Shown here piece after piece: positions 34,975-44,851 of a DNA stretch of 64,000 bases (position 1 is its first letter; every line of letters starts with the position of its first letter). Position numbers and translations under genes: made by a program. The DNA is taken from assembly GCF_963664415.1 (NCBI RefSeq), contig NZ_OY761440.1, positions 496,001 to 560,000 of the forward strand. Direction: 5' to 3'. The notes beneath the pieces were generated by a model. That model had not been told where the DNA came from. It searched no databases and saw only the letters and a program-made list of their open reading frames with translations. Source of the DNA: an uncultured Desulfobacter sp. Lineage in GTDB: Bacteria; Desulfobacterota; Desulfobacteria; Desulfobacterales; Desulfobacteraceae.

Positions 34975-37143
34975 TCAGAAGCTATAGCGAACCCCGATAC
35001 CAAAGGTGCGCGGATCGCCGAAGGTCACAGACGAGCCGGCAGAGCCCGGATTGTACGAGGTAAAATATTCTTCATCAGTGAGATTGTTGCAATAGGCGTA
35101 GATATCAAAACCTTTAAAGCGATAACCGACCTTGACATCAGCAGTGATGTAACTATCCCGCTCGCTGAATTTTTTGTTGGCACTATCATAGTAAGGAATC
35201 TCGCCCATACTCAGGACATCCCCACGCGCATAAAATCCGTTGGGGTTGAAGTAGGCGGCACCAATCCGCATTGTATGGGATGGTGTGTCGGAGATTGATT
35301 CGCCGTCGTAAACAACAGTGCCGGTATCGTAGTCGTCGTATTCCGAATCGATAATGCCGATCGCTGCGGTCAATTCGATGGAATCGGTCAGAAAATAGGT
35401 CAACTCCAGCTCAGCGCCCAGGGAGTGAGCGCTGTCAGCGTTATCTGTCCTCCAGATATCGTTTTCCGACGTATAGACATGGATATCTTCGATCTCCATG
35501 TAAAAGAGAGCGGCGGAAAGACGTGCACGGTTAAATTCCCCCTTGACGCCGATTTCGTAGTTGATCGACTGCTGCGGATCAAAGGTGTTGTCTTCCACTG
35601 AGCCGGACCCGGCAGAATAGTTAAAGCCGCCGGGCATATAACCTTGCGCCACTGAAGCGTACGTGTTCCAATTGTCGTTCAACCGGTATGAGAGTGCAAT
35701 CTTGCCTAAAAAGGTGTCCCAGGTTTTATCCGCCTGTAAAGCGTAGTAAGGATCGCTGCTGCTCCCAACCAGATTATAGTATGTATCCAGATCAATCTCC
35801 TTGTCGATATGTTGATAGCGCAACCCAAGGGTCAACTCAAAGTTGTCGAGAAAGGGAATCATCGTCTGCCCGAACAGCGCCTGGGTCTTACTTTCAGCTT
35901 TGGATTCATAGTTCATTTCGTAAGCAGATCCGTAGGAATAAAACTGGTACCCGTAGGGACCCGTATCCGTATCCTCGGTGTCGAAATATACACCGGCAAC
36001 CCAACGCACGCCCTCCGTATTATTGCTCGACAACCTCAGCTCCTCGGACCAGGTTTCAATGTCGAGAGCTCCAAAATAAATAAGCCCGTCAGAATCTGTA
36101 CCCGCTATGCGATCAGCATCGCTGAAGTTTTCAGTTTCGAGGTCTTTGTGGGTCGTCGCAGAAGTCAGGGTCATGGAATCGAACTCATACTTCAGATGAA
36201 GGCTCTGGGCCAGACTGTCGGTCTCATTGAGTCTGCCTACATCAATAAAGACATGCTCGGCATCGTCCCGACTGAATTCGCTAATGTCGACTGCATCGGG
36301 CAGGCCGTAACCATCGAACCCGTGACGCTCGGAGGAATCGTTGGACAGAGTGAACTTGGCAGTGAACCTGTCGGTCGGCGTATACAGCAGATAGCCTCCA
36401 AGGTTGTATTGGTCGTCCTTATTGTATTCATCGTTACCGGTGTAGTCGTTTGTGATCCAGCCGTCATCCTGCTGATAACGACCGTTCAACCCGAGATAAA
36501 GCTTATCCTGCATGAGAGGACCGTTAACATTGAATGAGCCCTGCATGTAATTGTAGCTGCCGTATTCGGCACCAACACTGCCATGCCATTGGTTTTCCGG
36601 TTCCTTGGTCACCACCTTAATAACCGCGCCGATGGCGTCCTTACCGTAGAGCGTTCCCTGGGGGCCGCGCAGAACCTCGACCCTTTCGGCATTGACCAGC
36701 GAAGCGTTAAAACCGTACGCGCTGCTGGAGGCGACCCCGTCGATATAGAAGACCACAGGGTTGGTGTTGGTAAAATACGAATAATTCAAACCCCTGAAGT
36801 TCACCTGCTCCGTAGAGCCATGATACTTTGAGCTCATATTAGGGATCTCGATAATAACTCCGGGGATATCTACGATTCCCTTCTCTTTAAGGACCTCATC
36901 GTCGATGACCGAAATACTCTGAGGAACATCGGTGATGTCCTCCTCGACCTTGTTGGCCGTAACGGTTATTGTCTCAATCTGATACCCTTCATCCTTTTTC
37001 TGGTTGGATTTATTCATATCCTGGGCTGGTAAAAGGCATGGTTGAAAAAAACTCCACAATCCTATGATCAAAAACATTTTCCATGGTGCTGACAAAACTG
37101 ATTTCCCCTTCCGGCGGTTTTCCCAAAACCTGCTCATCTTCAT
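34975..37143 (-). CDS. TonB-dependent receptor, pair 1 (cluster 1)
   Basis: A 722-residue outer-membrane receptor: signal peptide (MFLIIGLWSFFQPCLLPAQD), TonB box ETITVTANK, a plug with FRGLNYSYF and AERVEVLRGPQGTLYGKDAIGA, and a 22-strand barrel ending in Phe (RTFGIGVRYSF). The first 50 residues and the DNA before them are nearly identical to those of the receptors at 38529 and 42622, but from the plug on it is a different protein. Its divergent neighbour is the AraC gene at 37327. It is followed by the DUF4198 gene 79 bp downstream. Substrate unknown; iron or other metallophores are typical. Confidence 0.92.
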   Translation of the reverse strand: MKMSRFWENRRKGKSVLSAPWKMFLIIGLWSFFQPCLLPAQDMNKSNQKKDEGYQIETITVTANKVEEDITDVPQSISVIDDEVLKEKGIVDIPGVIIEIPNMSSKYHGSTEQVNFRGLNYSYFTNTNPVVFYIDGVASSSAYGFNASLVNAERVEVLRGPQGTLYGKDAIGAVIKVVTKEPENQWHGSVGAEYGSYNYMQGSFNVNGPLMQDKLYLGLNGRYQQDDGWITNDYTGNDEYNKDDQYNLGGYLLYTPTDRFTAKFTLSNDSSERHGFDGYGLPDAVDISEFSRDDAEHVFIDVGRLNETDSLAQSLHLKYEFDSMTLTSATTHKDLETENFSDADRIAGTDSDGLIYFGALDIETWSEELRLSSNNTEGVRWVAGVYFDTEDTDTGPYGYQFYSYGSAYEMNYESKAESKTQALFGQTMIPFLDNFELTLGLRYQHIDKEIDLDTYYNLVGSSSDPYYALQADKTWDTFLGKIALSYRLNDNWNTYASVAQGYMPGGFNYSAGSGSVEDNTFDPQQSINYEIGVKGEFNRARLSAALFYMEIEDIHVYTSENDIWRTDNADSAHSLGAELELTYFLTDSIELTAAIGIIDSEYDDYDTGTVVYDGESISDTPSHTMRIGAAYFNPNGFYARGDVLSMGEIPYYDSANKKFSERDSYITADVKVGYRFKGFDIYAYCNNLTDEEYFTSYNPGSAGSSVTFGDPRTFGIGVRYSF

Positions 37144-37225
37144 TTTCCTTTCTTTAACCGGTTCATTTACTTTTTCAACTTCTTAATGTAATAAGTTAGC
37201 TGGCTCTAATTTTTGGTTTAGATAT

Positions 37226-37300
37226 AAACTATGGGCGAATTGAGTCAATAGGCCGGCTGGAAATATGTACGATTGCTGAAAACTATGTTGAATTGCTGAA
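37226..37300. promoter_or_regulatory. direct repeats between divergent receptor and AraC genes (pair 1)
   Basis: AAACTATG plus a degenerate GAATTG tail occurs at 37226 and again at 37280. ATTGCTGAA occurs at 37272-37280 and 37292-37300, 20 bp apart, which is the spacing of AraC-type half-sites on one face of the helix. The arrangement is kept in pairs 2 and 3. Confidence 0.5.
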
Positions 37301-37326
37301 TTTTTTTTTGAATGGAGATTACACAG

Positions 37327-38283
37327 ATGATTGAGAAGCTATATAAACCGTATCTGCCGGAAATTGGCTTTCATCCGGTAGACAATCCGCAGAAACACTG
37401 TGGTTACGGGGTCTCATACGAGCTGGATTCTTCATTGGGAACCGGAGAGTATTGGTTTTACACGGTGGATAATTCCTATTGTATCACGATTTGTGATTAT
37501 CTGTTTTATTGTGATGTTTCGTTCCAGGTCTCACATCCGCCTTTTTTATTGATCTGGTTGAACTTGGCTTCCCGGCAAACCAGGATGCACTTGGGCGGAT
37601 CATCCCCTTGCAGGCGCCTGGGTTTATATACCGGACATGAGGCCACATTCGTTGGAAAAATTAAAAAGGAAATGGCTTTCAGGGGCATAAGTGTCCTGGT
37701 AACGCCAAAGTTTTATAACAAAATCCTGCCGGGAAAATATCCCGGTATCCCCAGGGATCTGACGCACCTTTTTCCCCAATTCAACGGTAATAATTATATA
37801 CCCGAGATAGCCGGGGCACTCCATCAAATCAGCAGTTTCCGTCCGTTGAAAGAAATCGCCGGAATGTATTACGACAGCAAGGTAACCGAAATTATGAGCA
37901 TTTTAACCCAATGGGCAATGAATAATCGGTTCCGGCTTTCCCAAGGCCCTGTTCCGAATTGTGATATGGATCATTTACGTAGCGTCATGGATTACCTGAA
38001 TACCAATTACACCAGCCATATTTACCTGGATGCATTGTGCCGTCATGCCTGCATGAGCCGGACTAAATTGACCCGTCTGTTTAAACAGGTCTACGGCATG
38101 ACCATATCCGACCATATAAAAACACTACGCATCAATTTAGCCAAGGAGATGCTGGCCGATAATCACTTAAAAATAAATACGATTGCCAATACCGTTGGAT
38201 TCAAATTTCACAGGAGCTTTTCCGAGGCATTTAAACATGCCACAGGGCTCACCCCCAATCAATACAGAAAAACGATCTGTTAG
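37327..38283 (+). CDS. AraC-family regulator, pair 1
   Basis: A 318-residue regulator of an AraC branch different from those at 26005 and 49599. The N-terminal effector domain (MIEKLYKPYLPEIGFHPVDN, then SLGTGEYWFYTVDNSYCITI) is of the DUF/cupin-like type. The C-terminal double helix-turn-helix contains LCRHACMSRTKLTRLFKQVYG and ANTVGFKFHRSFSEAFKHATG. An ATG lies 15 bases upstream at 37312, but the GGAG within it makes a good ribosome site for ATG 37327. It is divergent from the receptor at 34975 and presumably controls it. It is almost identical to the broken copy in pair 2. Confidence 0.88.
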   Translation: MIEKLYKPYLPEIGFHPVDNPQKHCGYGVSYELDSSLGTGEYWFYTVDNSYCITICDYLFYCDVSFQVSHPPFLLIWLNLASRQTRMHLGGSSPCRRLGLYTGHEATFVGKIKKEMAFRGISVLVTPKFYNKILPGKYPGIPRDLTHLFPQFNGNNYIPEIAGALHQISSFRPLKEIAGMYYDSKVTEIMSILTQWAMNNRFRLSQGPVPNCDMDHLRSVMDYLNTNYTSHIYLDALCRHACMSRTKLTRLFKQVYGMTISDHIKTLRINLAKEMLADNHLKINTIANTVGFKFHRSFSEAFKHATGLTPNQYRKTIC

Positions 38284-38422
38284 TTTTTTTATTCGTGGGG
38301 AGCGTGGACACCCAAAACCATTTATCTTTAGTGAAGGTTCCCCCCCCCCCCTGCCCTCCGACATAGGTGAATTCATGGATATGAGCATCGGCAGAAAATA
38401 GGGACAGGCTTTTTTCAAATCC

Positions 38423-38459
38423 CCCGGCCGATGCCCTTTCCCAAAAGGCATCGGCCGGG
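38423..38459. terminator. bidirectional terminator hairpin after AraC pair 1
   Basis: A perfect 13-bp stem, CCCGGCCGATGCC (38423-38435) with its inverse (38447-38459), lies between the convergent ends of the AraC gene and the receptor of pair 2. The counterpart after pair 2 (42515-42553) has a stem changed on both sides. Confidence 0.75.
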
Positions 38460-38528
38460 AATATGTGTCATGCGTCTGACTGGACTGTCTTAAGGCATCT
38501 CGATAACAGAAAGCGCTTTGTCTTTAAA

Positions 38529-40607
38529 TCAAAACCGGTAAGTTAGTTGCAGGCCTATTTCTCCAGGTTCACTATATTGGTTGTAAAATCCGCCGCTGTA
38601 ACCCACAATGTCATATTCTTCATCAAAGATATTGTCGCCGTAAAGGTAGATATCGAACCGGTCTGTTTCATAGCCGATTTTGGCATTGACAACCTGGTAA
38701 GCATCACGGCCATAAAGGTTTGCATAATCATCATACATCTGGTCATACGCTATAAAGTCTACTCTGGCATAAAATCCATTGCTATGGCGATACTGAGCCC
38801 CGATGTTAAACGTATATTCCGGAGAATAAGAAGCCATGTTGCCCTCATAATTCCCATTGGCGTCTTCAAACTTGTCATACTCTATGTGGCTATATCCAAA
38901 ACCAGCCATGACACTCAGACCGCCGACGAGCCTGGCAGTTACATCCAGTTCAAAACCAATTCCAGTGGCTTCAGCAGCATTGGTTATACGTGACGTTGTT
39001 GGAGTAAGCGCTTCAAGAACCTGCATATTTTCAATATCCATGTAATAGGCAGCGGCATTAACAACCAGGCGATTATCCAGAAACGAACTCTTCATTCCAA
39101 TTTCGTACGACCACAATTCTTCTTCGTCATAAATGGTCGCTTGAGAGAATCCCCCGGAGCGAAATCCATTGCCGGCACTGATATAGGTCATGATCGAAGG
39201 TGAGACCAAGTACTCCAATGCAAGTTTCGGTGTTATTGAGCCCCAGGATTCATCGCCCTCAAAGGTCTTAATGCTATTTACATACATTGTTTTATCTTTT
39301 TCCTGATATTCATAACGTAGACCTCCAACCACATTAAGGGCGTCAAGTAAAGGATAGGTAAGATTGGTATATATCGCATAGGAATCTCCCTCAGAAAGAT
39401 TTCTCTTTACGCCGGCACCTTCATCATCATCGTGGTCATAAAAGATACCGCCCAGCCATTTCAATTCCCCTTTTTGATAATTCAACCTCAATTCCTGAGC
39501 GATTTTTTCATATGTGGTATCCAGATCCCCATACCAGAGAGTCTCTTGAGTGTTATCAAAATCAGTCAATTTCCTATCGTTATAAACCCTGTGCGAAGTA
39601 ACGGATGTCAACTGCAATGCATCACTAAAATCGTACGTTATTTTTAATGCCTGGGTGCTGTTCGTTGATGTGTCAAATTCTTCACCGGATGCTACTTTAC
39701 GATCACCATTATATGGGACTTTAAGCTTTGAAGCCCCCAATTCCGTAAGCGCTAAATTCGTTCCACCATCATCAAACTCCGTGTATGCAACTATTAGGGA
39801 GATATCGAGTTGATCTGTTGGGGTCCAGCGCAGATGTCCGCGGCCGTAAAAATGCTCTCTGTCGTTGACTGTATCACCGGTCGCAATATTTTTCAGATAC
39901 CCATCCTTCTGCATATATTTCCCTGAAAAACCGACGAACAACCAGTCTTCTATAAGCGGCCCACTCACAGAAGCCGTTAACGAACCGCCTAACCCGTCTC
40001 CTGTTTCAGTAGAAAGAAAGCTACTTCCTTGAGCCGAGATTTTTCCTCTGAATTCGTTATCCGGTTGACGTGTGATGATATTGATTACGCCGGCCTGTGC
40101 ATTTTTCCCATAGAGTGTGCCCTGGGGACCCCGCAGAACTTCAACCCGCTCAATATCAACTATGGGACTATCATATCCCATAACGCTGAGTACCGGTACA
40201 CCGTCTACATACATACCGGTAGAAACCGACAGTGTTGTACCCGGGGCGCTCAATCCCCGCATGGAAGGGGCGCTCCTTCCGGAACTACCAAAGTCGACCA
40301 GCGTAAAATTGGGTACAAAATCAGCAATATCAAATATTGACTCGATTTTTCTATCTTCAATGATCTGGTCATTGAAGACCGAAATGCTTATCGGTACCTC
40401 CTGAACATTTTCCTCCTGCTTTTGAGCAGTAACGGTTATTGCCTCAATCTGAGTCTTCTCATCCGTTTCCGGATTGGATTTATCCATATCCTGAGCAGGT
40501 AAAAGGCATGGTTGAAAAAAACTCCACAATCCTATAATCAAAAACATTTTCCATGGTGCTGACCAAACGAATTTCCCCTTCCGGCGATTTTCCAAAAACC
40601 TGCTCAT
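38529..40607 (-). CDS. TonB-dependent receptor, pair 2
   Basis: A 692-residue receptor: signal peptide shared with pairs 1 and 3, TonB box EAITVTAQK, plug with APSMRGLSAPG and DIERVEVLRGPQGTLYGKNAQAGVINIITRQPDNEFRG, and a barrel ending QLTYRF. The plug is of the class with an AGVINIITRQPDNEFRG motif, close to the receptors at 42622 and 50727, so the substrates may be related. It is convergent with AraC pair 1 and divergent from the IS-broken AraC of pair 2. Confidence 0.93.
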   Translation of the reverse strand: MSRFLENRRKGKFVWSAPWKMFLIIGLWSFFQPCLLPAQDMDKSNPETDEKTQIEAITVTAQKQEENVQEVPISISVFNDQIIEDRKIESIFDIADFVPNFTLVDFGSSGRSAPSMRGLSAPGTTLSVSTGMYVDGVPVLSVMGYDSPIVDIERVEVLRGPQGTLYGKNAQAGVINIITRQPDNEFRGKISAQGSSFLSTETGDGLGGSLTASVSGPLIEDWLFVGFSGKYMQKDGYLKNIATGDTVNDREHFYGRGHLRWTPTDQLDISLIVAYTEFDDGGTNLALTELGASKLKVPYNGDRKVASGEEFDTSTNSTQALKITYDFSDALQLTSVTSHRVYNDRKLTDFDNTQETLWYGDLDTTYEKIAQELRLNYQKGELKWLGGIFYDHDDDEGAGVKRNLSEGDSYAIYTNLTYPLLDALNVVGGLRYEYQEKDKTMYVNSIKTFEGDESWGSITPKLALEYLVSPSIMTYISAGNGFRSGGFSQATIYDEEELWSYEIGMKSSFLDNRLVVNAAAYYMDIENMQVLEALTPTTSRITNAAEATGIGFELDVTARLVGGLSVMAGFGYSHIEYDKFEDANGNYEGNMASYSPEYTFNIGAQYRHSNGFYARVDFIAYDQMYDDYANLYGRDAYQVVNAKIGYETDRFDIYLYGDNIFDEEYDIVGYSGGFYNQYSEPGEIGLQLTYRF

Positions 40608-40741
40608 CTTTCTTTTCCTTTCTTTAACTGGTTCATTTATTTTTTCAGACTTTTAATGTAATAAGTTAGCCGACTCTAATTTTTGGCTTAGGTATAAACT
40701 ATGGTCGAGCTGAGTCAATAGGCCGGCTGGAAATATGTACG

Positions 40742-40771
40742 ATCGCTGAAAAACTATGTTGACTTGCTGAA
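40742..40771. promoter_or_regulatory. AraC-type direct repeat, pair 2
   Basis: ATCGCTGAA (40742-40750) and CTTGCTGAA (40763-40771), 21 bp apart, correspond to the repeats of pair 1. They lie just before the broken AraC gene, opposite the receptor promoter. Confidence 0.45.
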
Positions 40772-41128
40772 TTTTTTTGAATGGAGATTACACAGATGAT
40801 TGAGAAGCTATATAAACCGTATCTGCCGGAAATTGGCTTTCATCCGGTAGACAATCCGCAGAAACACTGTGGTTACGGGGTCTCATACGAGCTGGATTCT
40901 TCATTGGGAACCGGAGACTATTGGTTTTACACGGTGGATAATTCCTATTGTATCACGGTTTGTGATTATCTGTTTTATTGTGATGTTTCGTTCCAGGTCT
41001 CACATCCGCCTTTTTTATTGATCTGGTTGAACTTGGCTCCCCGGCAAACCAGGATGCACTTGGGCGGATCATCCCCTTGCAGGCGCCTGGGTTTATATAC
41101 CGGACATGAGGCCACATTCGTTGGAAAA

Positions 41129-41754
41129 GTCATGACCCCCAGTGAAACTGGGGGCTTGATTGTTAACCGCTCAAAGCGGTCTTTTAAAAGCGCCTAAAGG
41201 CGCGGTTTAATCGAACAAATCCATCTGTTCGCAACGTTGATCCTCTTTTTCTTGATGCCGGATATATGCTCGAACAGTTTGTTCGTCGATTCCTACTGTT
41301 GACGCAAAATAACCTCTGGCCCCAAATTTTTCACCATTATAGTTCCTTTTTTTACCACAAAACTGACGTGCTATCTGAATCGCACTTTTCCCCTTGATGA
41401 ACCCAACTACCTGAGCCACTGCAAATTTGGGTGGAATGGAGATCAGCATATGAACATGGTCTGTCATCAAATGCCCTTCTTCGATCTCGCATTCTTTTTG
41501 TTTTGCCAAACCATGTAGTATTGACCCCAGTTCCCGGCGTAATTGTCCGTAAATAACTTTTTTCCGATATTTTGGAATCCAAACCACATGATACTTGCAA
41601 TACCACTTTGAATGCTTTAAGCTTTTATAATCTTTCATACAACCTTCCTTTCATAGCTTTGAGCGGCTAACTTAAGGAAGGTTGTTTATTTTCAACTCCC
41701 GGAACTGTCAAACTTTTCGAGTCCTCCACCGGAGGTGGAGGTTTACCCATTAGA
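41129..41754. mobile_element. IS200/IS605-type element
   Basis: Comparison with the intact pair 1 gene places the insertion between TTGGAAAA (41121-41128) and ATTAAAAAGG. The element has no terminal repeats and no target duplication. It carries a hairpin near each end (CCCCCAGT...ACTGGGGG on the left, CCTCCAC...GTGGAGG on the right), as expected for Y1-transposase elements. It contains tnpA only and no tnpB. Confidence 0.88.
41207..41638 (-). CDS. tnpA: IS200/IS605 transposase TnpA
   Basis: A 143-residue Y1 transposase acting on single-stranded DNA: WCKYHVVWIPKYRKKV, the metal-binding HUH-type motif in MTDHVHMLIS and the catalytic Tyr in VRAYIRHQE. It ends in QMDLFD, a common end of the family. 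It appears intact. AAGGAAGG precedes the ATG. Confidence 0.93.
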   Translation of the reverse strand: MKDYKSLKHSKWYCKYHVVWIPKYRKKVIYGQLRRELGSILHGLAKQKECEIEEGHLMTDHVHMLISIPPKFAVAQVVGFIKGKSAIQIARQFCGKKRNYNGEKFGARGYFASTVGIDEQTVRAYIRHQEKEDQRCEQMDLFD

Positions 41755-42514
41755 ATTAAAAAGGAAATGGCTTTCAGGGGCATAAGTGTCCTGGTAACGC
41801 CCGAGTTTTATAACAAAATCCTGCCGGGAAAATATCCCGGTATCCCCAGGGATCTGACGCACCTTTTTCCCCAATTCAACGGTAATAATTATATACCCGA
41901 GATAGCCGGGGCACTCCATCAAATCAGCAGGTTCCGTCCGTTGAAAGAAATCGCCGGAATGTATTACGACAGCAAGTTAACCGAAATTATGAGCATTTTA
42001 ATCCAATGGGCAATGAATAATCGGTTTCGGCTTTCCCAAGGCCCTGTTCCGAATTGTGATATGGATCATTTACGTAGCGTCATGGATTACCTGAATACCA
42101 ATTACACCAGCCATATTTACCTGGATGCATTGTGCCGTCATGCCTGCATGAGCCGGACTAAATTGACCCGTCTGTTTAAACAGGTCTACGGCATGACCAT
42201 ATCCGACCATATAAAAACACTACGCATCAATTTAGCCAAGGAGATGCCGGCCGATAATCACTTAAAAATAAATACGATTGCCAATACCGTTGGATTCAAA
42301 TTTCACAGGAGCTTTTCCGAGGCATTTAAACATGCCACAGGGCTCACCCCCAATCAATACAGAAAAACGATCTGTTAGTTTTTTAAATTCGTGGGGAGCG
42401 TGGACACCCAAAACTATTTATCTTTAGTGAAGGTTCCCCCCCCCTGCCCTCCGACGTAGGTGAATCCATGGATATGTGCATCGGCAAAAAATAGGGACAG
42501 GCTTTTTTCAAATA

Positions 42515-42553
42515 CCCCGGCCGAGGCCCTTTCCCAAAGGGCCTCGGCCGGGG
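42515..42553. terminator. bidirectional terminator hairpin after AraC pair 2
   Basis: A perfect 18-bp stem, CCCCGGCCGAGGCCCTTT with its inverse, encloses the loop CCC. Compared with 38423-38459 the stem bases GATGCC/GGCATC are GAGGCC/GGCCTC here, a paired change that keeps the stem. Confidence 0.8.
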
Positions 42554-42621
42554 ATATGTGTCATGCGTCTGACTGGACTGTCTTAAGGCATCTCGATAAC
42601 AGAAAGCGCTTTGTCTTTAAA

Positions 42622-44724
42622 TCAAAACCGGTAAGTCAGTTGCAGGCCTATTGCCCCCGGTTCACTATAACTGATGTAATATTTGTCCACCGTATCATAT
42701 TCTTCATCAAAGATATTTTTGCCGTAAAGATAGATATCATACCGGTCTGTTTCATAACCTATTTTGACATTGACAACCTGATATGCATCACGTTTATATG
42801 TGTTTTCATAATCCGTATACATCTTGTCATACCCTATTAAATCTGCTCTGGCGTAAAATCCGTTACGATGACGATATTGTGCGCCGATGTTGAATGTATA
42901 TTCCGGGGCATAGGTCGCCATATTGCCTTCATAATTTCCATTCGCATCTTCAAACGTGTCAAATTCAATGTGGTTATACCCAAAACCTGCCACGACACTT
43001 AGACCGTCAAAGAGCCTGGCAGTCACCTCCAATTCAAAACCAAAGCCGCCGGCTTCGGCTGCATTGGTCAAATATAAGTCTGACGGAGTTACATATTCAA
43101 TGACCTGCATGTCTTCAATATCCATGTAATAGGCAGCGGCATTAACAACCAGACGGTTATCCCAAAATGCACTCTTCATTCCAATTTCATACGACCACAA
43201 CTCCTCTTCGTCATAAGTCCCGTCCGAAGCCTCATCCGAATTGAATCCCCCGGAGAGAAACCCTTTGGTGGCACTGATATAGGACATGATTGAGGGGGAG
43301 AAAAAGTATTCCAGAGCCAGCTTTGGTGTTATCGAATCCCAGGATCCATCCCATTCCAAATTTTTTATATTGTCTATTTTTTCTTTATCCTGACTTTCAT
43401 AACGCAAGCCGCCGACCATGTTAAGCGCGTCAAATAAAGGATAGACAAGATTGGTAAATATCGAACAGGAACTGCCCTTGGTATCAGTGTCATTCACTTT
43501 TGTCTTTGATTCCGAAATCATCTCGGAAGCACCATTGTCATCATCGTAGTCGTAGAACAAACCAACCAGCCATTGCAATTTATCCTTTTGATAATTCAAT
43601 CTCACTTCCTGGGCAATTTTCGTATATGTGTCGTGCGCATTCGAATGCCACTTCGTTATTGTATTAGAATCAAAATCAGTTTTTTTCGTCTTTTTATAGA
43701 CCCGTCTCGAAGTAACGGATGTCAATTGAAAGGCATCATTAAAATCATAAGTTAATTTCAACGCCTGTGAACTGTCCGTTGATGTGTTTGATTCATCATA
43801 ATTTGATGCCACCTTACGATACCCATAGAATGGGAAGCCATAGCTTGAAGCGCCTGACTTTGAAAGCCCTGAATCCCACCCGTCATCATCAAGTTCCGTG
43901 TGTGCAGCGATTAGAGAAAGATCCAGTTGATCCGTCGGGGTCCAGCGTAAATGTACACGGCCGTAGTAATTCTCGTGGTCGTTGGCTGTATCATCGGTGG
44001 AAATATTTTCAATATACCCTTCCTGCCGGCTGAATTTCCCTGAAAAACCGGCGAACAACCGGTCTTCTAAGATCGGAGTGCTCACGAGCAGTGATGCCGT
44101 GCTGCCTAGTCCTCTTCCGGTTTCAGCAGAAAGATATTTATTCCCTTGAACCGATATCTTCCCCCTAAATTCGTTATCCGGTTGACGCGTGACTATGTTG
44201 ATCACACCGGCCTCCGCATTTTTCCCGTAAAGTGTACCCTGTGGCCCCCGCAGGACTTCAACCCGCTCAATATCAAGTATGGGGTTTTGATATCCGAGAA
44301 CACTGAGTACCGGGACACCATCAATATACATACCGGTACTAACCTTCAACGATTCACCCGGGGCCCTCATCCCCCGCATGGAAGGGTTGCCCCCTCCTGA
44401 ATTGCTTCCCAATACCAAGTTTGGTACAAAATCAGCAACATCAGACAAAGACTCAATTTTTCTATCTTCAACGGCCTGGTCATTAAATACTGAAATACTT
44501 ATGGGTACTTCCTGGATATTTTCCTCCTGCTTCTGGGCCGTAACGGTTATTGTTTCAATCTGAGTCTTCTCATCCGTTCCCGGGTTGGATTTATCCATAT
44601 CCTGGGCCGGCAAAAGGCATGGTTGGAAAAAACTCCACAATCCTATAATCAAAAACATTTTCCATGGTGCTGACCAAACGAATTCCCCCTTCCGGCGATT
44701 TTTCCAAAACCTGCTCATCTTCAA
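42622..44724 (-). CDS. TonB-dependent receptor, pair 3
   Basis: A 700-residue receptor: shared signal peptide, TonB box ETITVTAQK, plug NPSMRGMRAPGES and DIERVEVLRGPQGTLYGKNAEAGVINIVTRQPDNEFRG, and a barrel ending QLTYRF. It resembles the pair 2 receptor across its length, with most differences in extracellular-loop regions. It is divergent from the AraC gene at 44901. The ends of the pair 2 and pair 3 genes are nearly identical in DNA, suggesting recent duplication or gene conversion. Confidence 0.93.
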   Translation of the reverse strand: MKMSRFWKNRRKGEFVWSAPWKMFLIIGLWSFFQPCLLPAQDMDKSNPGTDEKTQIETITVTAQKQEENIQEVPISISVFNDQAVEDRKIESLSDVADFVPNLVLGSNSGGGNPSMRGMRAPGESLKVSTGMYIDGVPVLSVLGYQNPILDIERVEVLRGPQGTLYGKNAEAGVINIVTRQPDNEFRGKISVQGNKYLSAETGRGLGSTASLLVSTPILEDRLFAGFSGKFSRQEGYIENISTDDTANDHENYYGRVHLRWTPTDQLDLSLIAAHTELDDDGWDSGLSKSGASSYGFPFYGYRKVASNYDESNTSTDSSQALKLTYDFNDAFQLTSVTSRRVYKKTKKTDFDSNTITKWHSNAHDTYTKIAQEVRLNYQKDKLQWLVGLFYDYDDDNGASEMISESKTKVNDTDTKGSSCSIFTNLVYPLFDALNMVGGLRYESQDKEKIDNIKNLEWDGSWDSITPKLALEYFFSPSIMSYISATKGFLSGGFNSDEASDGTYDEEELWSYEIGMKSAFWDNRLVVNAAAYYMDIEDMQVIEYVTPSDLYLTNAAEAGGFGFELEVTARLFDGLSVVAGFGYNHIEFDTFEDANGNYEGNMATYAPEYTFNIGAQYRHRNGFYARADLIGYDKMYTDYENTYKRDAYQVVNVKIGYETDRYDIYLYGKNIFDEEYDTVDKYYISYSEPGAIGLQLTYRF

Positions 44725-44851
44725 ATTCCTTTCCTTAACCGGTTCATTTACTTTTTCAGCTTTTTGCTATAACAAGTTAGCTGATTCTAATTTTTGGATT
44801 AACTACAAACTATGGTGGGTGGCGTCAATATAGGGACTGAAGATATGTACG

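Larger units (their letters stand above)
40796..42378 (+). pseudogene. AraC-family regulator of pair 2, split by IS200/IS605
   Basis: The two parts (to 41128 and from 41755) match the pair 1 regulator almost perfectly; differences include G-to-D in GTGDYWFY and L-to-P in AKEMPADNH. An IS200/IS605-type element is inserted in the codons for VGKIKKEM, so the N-terminal effector part and the C-terminal DNA-binding part are separated. The downstream part could in theory start from ATG 41767 and make a free DNA-binding domain with part of the effector domain. Confidence 0.9.
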
